Under the pieces are notes generated by a model. That model did no database searches. It was not told the origin of the DNA and was given only the letters and a program-made list of their open reading frames with translations. Shown piece by piece: positions 60,593 to 64,000 of a stretch of DNA of 64,000 nt. This DNA comes from Allobosea sp. UNC402CLCol (GTDB lineage Bacteria; Pseudomonadota; Alphaproteobacteria; Rhizobiales; Beijerinckiaceae). Made by a program: the position numbers and the translations under genes. The DNA is taken from the NCBI RefSeq assembly GCF_000745475.1, contig NZ_JQJJ01000016.1:106034-170033 (forward strand), read 5' to 3'. Each line of letters opens with the position of its first letter. Position 1 is the stretch's first letter.

Positions 60593-62434
60593 TCAGTCGA
60601 CGACCCGGACGGCGCCCTTCGCGGCACTCGTCGTTGTCGCGGCATAGGCCTTGAGCGCGGTCGAGACCTTGCGCTTGCGCGGCGCTGCCGGCTTCCAGGC
60701 ATCCTTGCCCCTGGCTTCCATCGCAGCGCGGCGGCGTGCGAGCTCCTCATTGGAAACCTGCAGCGTGATGCTGCGGTTGGGGATGTCGATCGCGATGATG
60801 TCGCCGCTCTCGACCAGGCCGATCGCGCCGCCCTCGGCCGCTTCCGGCGAGACATGGCCGATCGAGAGGCCGGACGAGCCGCCCGAGAAGCGTCCGTCGG
60901 TGACGAGCGCGCAGGCTTTGCCGAGCCCCTTCGACTTCAGATAGCTCGTCGGATAGAGCATCTCCTGCATGCCCGGCCCGCCGCGCGGCCCCTCATAGCG
61001 GATCAGCACGATATCGCCTTCCTTGACCTTGCGGTTGAGGATGCCCTCGACCGCAGCATCCTGGCTCTCGAAGATCACGGCCGGACCGGAGAACTTCAGG
61101 ATCGAAGCATCGACGCCCGCCGTCTTCACGATGCAGCCGTCGAGCGCGATGTTGCCGAACAGCACGGCGAGACCGCCATCCTTGGAATAGGCATGCTCGG
61201 CGCTGCGGATGACGCCGGCCTCTCGGTCGGTGTCGAGCTCCTCGAAGCGGCGCTCCTGGCTGAAGGCGGTCTGCGTGGGCACGCCGCCGGGCGCCGCGCT
61301 GTAGAAGGAGCGCACCGCCTCGCTCGTCGTCTGCGTGATGTCCCAGCGCGCCAGCGCCTCGGCCATGGTGGTGGCGTGGACGGTCGGTAGCGAGGTGTCG
61401 ATCAGCCCGGCGCGGTCGAGCTCGCCGAGGATCGCCATGATGCCGCCGGCGCGGTGGACATCTTCCATATGGACGTTGGCGACGGCGGGCGCGACCTTGC
61501 ACAGCACCGGAACGCGCCGCGACAGCCGGTCGATATCGGCCATGGTGAAGTCGATCTCGGCCTCATGCGCTGCCGCCAGCAGGTGCAGCACCGTATTGGT
61601 CGAACCGCCCATGGCGATGTCGAGCGTCATCGCGTTCTCGAAGGCCTTGAACGAGCCGACATTGCGCGGCAGCACGCTCTCGTCGTCCTGGTCGTAATAG
61701 CGCCGGGCGAGGTCGACGATCAGATGCCCCGCCTCGACGAAGAGGCGCTTGCGGTCGGCATGGGTGGCGAGCGTCGAGCCATTGCCCGGCAGTGCGAGGC
61801 CGAGCGCCTCGGTCAGGCAGTTCATCGAATTCGCCGTGAACATGCCCGAGCAGGAGCCGCAGGTCGGGCAGGCCGAGCGCTCGATCACGTCGACCTGCTC
61901 GTCCGTATATTTGTCGTCGGCGGCCGCGATCATCGCGTCGACGAGGTCGACCTTCTTCAGCACGCCCTCGGCGATGAATTTGCCGGCCTCCATCGGCCCG
62001 CCCGAAACGAAGACGGTCGGGATGTTGAGCCGCATCGCCGCCATCAGCATGCCGGGCGTGATCTTGTCGCAATTGGAGATGCAGACCATCGCGTCGGCGC
62101 AATGGGCGTTGACCATGTACTCGACGCTGTCGGCGATCAGCTCGCGCGAGGGCAGGCTGTAGAGCATACCGTCATGGCCCATGGCGATGCCGTCATCGAC
62201 CGCGATGGTGTTGAACTCCTTGGCGACGCCGCCGGCCTTCTCGATCTCGCGTGCCACGAGCTGGCCGAGATCCTGGAGATGGACATGGCCCGGCACGAAC
62301 TGAGTGAAGGAGTTCACCACCGCGACGATCGGCTTGCCGAAATCGCCGTCCTTCATGCCTGTGGCGCGCCACAGGCCGCGGGCGCCGGCCATGTTGCGGC
62401 CATGGGTGGAGGTTGCGGATCTCAGCCTGGGCAT
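60593..62434 (-). CDS. ilvD: Dihydroxy-acid dehydratase IlvD
   Basis: 613 residues, the usual length. It makes 2-keto-3-methylvalerate and 2-ketoisovalerate in branched-chain amino acid synthesis, with an iron-sulfur cluster. Cys-bearing segments are ISNCDKITPGM and ACPTCGSCSGMF; catalytic stretches include DGRFSGGSSGLSIGHVSPEAAEGG near the C-terminus, ending with PNRSITLQVSNEELARRRAA. GGAGAC is upstream of its start. It diverges from a LysR gene. Confidence 0.97.
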   Translation of the reverse strand: MPRLRSATSTHGRNMAGARGLWRATGMKDGDFGKPIVAVVNSFTQFVPGHVHLQDLGQLVAREIEKAGGVAKEFNTIAVDDGIAMGHDGMLYSLPSRELIADSVEYMVNAHCADAMVCISNCDKITPGMLMAAMRLNIPTVFVSGGPMEAGKFIAEGVLKKVDLVDAMIAAADDKYTDEQVDVIERSACPTCGSCSGMFTANSMNCLTEALGLALPGNGSTLATHADRKRLFVEAGHLIVDLARRYYDQDDESVLPRNVGSFKAFENAMTLDIAMGGSTNTVLHLLAAAHEAEIDFTMADIDRLSRRVPVLCKVAPAVANVHMEDVHRAGGIMAILGELDRAGLIDTSLPTVHATTMAEALARWDITQTTSEAVRSFYSAAPGGVPTQTAFSQERRFEELDTDREAGVIRSAEHAYSKDGGLAVLFGNIALDGCIVKTAGVDASILKFSGPAVIFESQDAAVEGILNRKVKEGDIVLIRYEGPRGGPGMQEMLYPTSYLKSKGLGKACALVTDGRFSGGSSGLSIGHVSPEAAEGGAIGLVESGDIIAIDIPNRSITLQVSNEELARRRAAMEARGKDAWKPAAPRKRKVSTALKAYAATTTSAAKGAVRVVD

Positions 62435-62637
62435 CTCATGCGTCTCCGGTCTCGGGCTCCTGATGTCCCGTTGCGCGGCAAACTATCGTCGCCGCGCCCT
62501 GTGACAAAATTGAATTCTTCGATTTCCATGATCGGCGCCACGCATGGCAGCCAGCCGCGTCTGCCCATGGGACAGACGCTGTCCGAATTGGCATAACGGC
62601 TCTCGCTGGATCGTTAAGAGGTGAGGGGCATTCGGCC

Positions 62638-63528
62638 ATGCTGCGCAATATCGACGTCGATCTGCTGCGCAGTTTCGTCACCATCGCGGAGCTGCGCAGC
62701 TTCACCCGCGCCGCGGCGGCACTCTTCCGCAGCCAGTCGACCGTCAGCACCCAGATCCGCCGTCTCGAGGAACTGGCCGGGCAGACCTTGCTGCAGCGCT
62801 CGCCGCATGAGGTCCTCCTCACGCGCGCGGGCGAACAATTCCTCGGCTATGCCCGCCGCATCGTCGCGCTGCATGACGAGGCGCTCGACGTCATCAATGC
62901 GCAGAGCGTCAGCGGCCGGGTCAGGCTCGCGGTGATGGATGATTACGCCACGATCGTGCTGCCCGAGACATTGGCGCGCTTTGCCCGCTCCCATCCCGAT
63001 GTCGAGCTCGAGGTGACGACGGGCTTCACCCGCGATCTTCTCAACAGTCTCGGCGAGGAGTTCGATCTCGTGCTCGCCACGCAGAAGGCGGGCGATGGCC
63101 GCGGCGAGGTGCTGCGGCGTGAGCCGACGCACTGGGCTTGCTCGGATAGAATGGCCTTTGTTCCGGAAGAGCCCTTGCAGCTCGCCTTGCTGAAGGCGCC
63201 GAACATGTTCCGCGAATGGGCGCTGGACGCCTTGAACGAAGCGGGGCTGCGCTGGCGCATCCTGTTTTCCAGCTCCAGCATCGGCGCTGTCGAGGCGGTC
63301 GCGGCCTCCGGCGCGGCGCTGACCGTGGTCAAGGCCGGTACCGCCCGCGCGGATCTGCAGCTGCTCGGGATCGAGCATGGCTTGCCGCCGCTGCCGGCTT
63401 CGGAGATCGCGCTGCATCTGGCGCCGGGCCGGCCGGGAGCTGCCGTCGCGGCGATGAGCGCCTTCCTGGCAGACGCCTTGAACGACGAAATGGCCGTTCA
63501 GGGGCAGGGGGCGCATGGCGCGGACTGA
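62638..63528 (+). CDS. LysR family transcriptional regulator
   Basis: 296 residues. The HTH is at LLRSFVTIAELRSFTRAAAALFRSQSTVSTQIRRLEELAGQTLLQR, and the effector domain follows (RVRLAVMDDYATIVLPETLARFARSHPDVELEVTTG). It diverges from ilvD with about 200 bases between starts, and may control it or another target. Its stop lies about 150 bases before the rRNA promoter. Confidence 0.9.
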   Translation: MLRNIDVDLLRSFVTIAELRSFTRAAAALFRSQSTVSTQIRRLEELAGQTLLQRSPHEVLLTRAGEQFLGYARRIVALHDEALDVINAQSVSGRVRLAVMDDYATIVLPETLARFARSHPDVELEVTTGFTRDLLNSLGEEFDLVLATQKAGDGRGEVLRREPTHWACSDRMAFVPEEPLQLALLKAPNMFREWALDALNEAGLRWRILFSSSSIGAVEAVAASGAALTVVKAGTARADLQLLGIEHGLPPLPASEIALHLAPGRPGAAVAAMSAFLADALNDEMAVQGQGAHGAD

Positions 63529-63631
63529 AGGCCTGCGGGGGCTTCGCCTGCCCCCTGGGAAGGACAGCGGGAAAAATTCCGGCGGAACGGCATCGGCCTG
63601 GGGCTGTGAACAGCGGATTCCCAGCTAAGTG

Positions 63632-63648
63632 TTTGATTTCAAATCAAA
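63632..63648. promoter_or_regulatory. A/T-rich palindrome upstream of the rRNA promoter
   Basis: TTTGATTTCAAATCAAA, a perfect 17-base palindrome centred on C63640. It lies 35-51 bases upstream of the -35 box, in an A/T-rich tract suited to an UP element or a Fis-like activator site. Confidence 0.5.
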
Positions 63649-63682
63649 AGCACTTTCCCTCGAAAAACTTTCAAAATGGCCG

Positions 63683-63712
63683 TTGACATGTCTCGGGGGT
63701 CCCGCCTATAAA
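63683..63712 (+). promoter_or_regulatory. Strong sigma-70 type promoter of the rRNA operon
   Basis: TTGACA (63683-63688) and TATAAA (63707-63712) with 18-base spacing, preceded by an A/T-rich upstream tract (UP-like). Transcription should start near 63719. Confidence 0.85.
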
Positions 63713-63718
63713 CCGCCC

Positions 63719-64000
63719 ATCGAGACGGCGCCGCCGCTGAGCGGCGCCTCTTCTGCGCTTCCTAAGGACGCTGGGGCTGAGGCCGGTTCGCCGGATGAAG
63801 TTCTGTCGGTTTTGTAGAAGCTGCCGCTGTTTGAAAATTGAAGATAGAAAGAGAAACGTGGACGGCGGGGTTCTTGCGGATCCGGGCTACGGCCTGGATC
63901 GAACGAGACTTCGGTGTGCTGCGTTTTAACAAGAACCATTTGCCTGGTTGGTTGAGCGAAAGCTTGATCGGTCAAGTAATGGCTCCGTCAATACGCAGTG
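63719..64000 (+). ncRNA. Leader of an rRNA operon (16S gene begins beyond the window)
   Basis: The sequence after the promoter matches the kind of 16S leader known in Hyphomicrobiales, including GAAAGAGAAACGTGG and a boxA-like element TGCTGCGTTTTAAC (63917-63930) used for antitermination. CTTGA/TCAAG (63963-63976) can pair as part of a processing stem. The 16S start is not in the window. Confidence 0.75.

Noticed and set aside
63706..63975. 89-codon minus-strand open frame in the rRNA leader (starts MTDQAFAQPTRQ)
   Set aside because: A familiar artefact upstream of 16S in this order; it lies within the transcribed leader and has no protein family.

Overview
The window looks like chromosome from a high-G+C alphaproteobacterium of the Hyphomicrobiales (Rhizobiales), plausibly a Bosea-like genus. 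This rests on gene content: a SigF/NrsF-type sigma and anti-sigma pair, an OlsB-like ornithine acyltransferase, OpgC, many solute-binding ABC transporters, and at the right edge an rRNA-operon promoter and leader of the type seen before 16S in this order. The genus is inference; no rRNA gene is inside the window.

Layout. 1-2.5 kb: tail of an unidentified gene, an M20 peptidase and an acetamidase/formamidase. 2.7-10.6 kb: a dipeptide-type ABC transporter split into two convergent arms. One arm holds two permeases, a glycerophosphodiester phosphodiesterase and a binding protein; the other holds a phosphodiesterase/pyrophosphatase-like enzyme and two ATPases. Together they suggest uptake and hydrolysis of an organophosphate. 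10.7-12 kb: sigF-nrsF-like stress pair. 12.2-18.5 kb: secreted esterase, acetolactate-synthase-like enzyme coupled to OpgC, a TTC38-like repeat protein, a small membrane protein and a YHS protein. 18.5-24.9 kb: one operon of a D-amino-acid dehydratase/aldolase-like enzyme, a polar amino acid ABC transporter, an AstE/DoeB-type deacylase and a LacI regulator, with a perfect 16-bp LacI-type operator upstream. 25-29.7 kb: two MFS exporters, each divergent from its own AraC or LysR regulator. 29.7-33.9 kb: a sugar-type ABC transporter.

34.6-44.8 kb is an integrated genomic island. It is bounded by a 12-bp repeat of the 3' end of tRNA-Ser(GGA) and carries identical 20-bp sites near both ends, which look like integrase arm sites. 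It holds a P4-type integrase, an excisionase-like protein, unknown genes, a type III restriction-modification system, an HNH/zinc-ribbon nuclease, and an opposite-strand pair of unrecognised genes, one with a nuclease-like motif.

45-63.5 kb is ordinary chromosome: msrA, comM/yifB, a hybrid histidine kinase, olsB-like, an epimerase-queG-GST cluster, uppP, an MFS-monooxygenase-domain fusion, an msrQ with no msrP beside it, an Lrp regulator with a saccharopine-dehydrogenase-like gene behind a 10-bp inverted repeat, a small secreted two-repeat protein, ilvD and a LysR regulator. The last 370 bases hold the rRNA promoter and leader; 16S should start just past the end.
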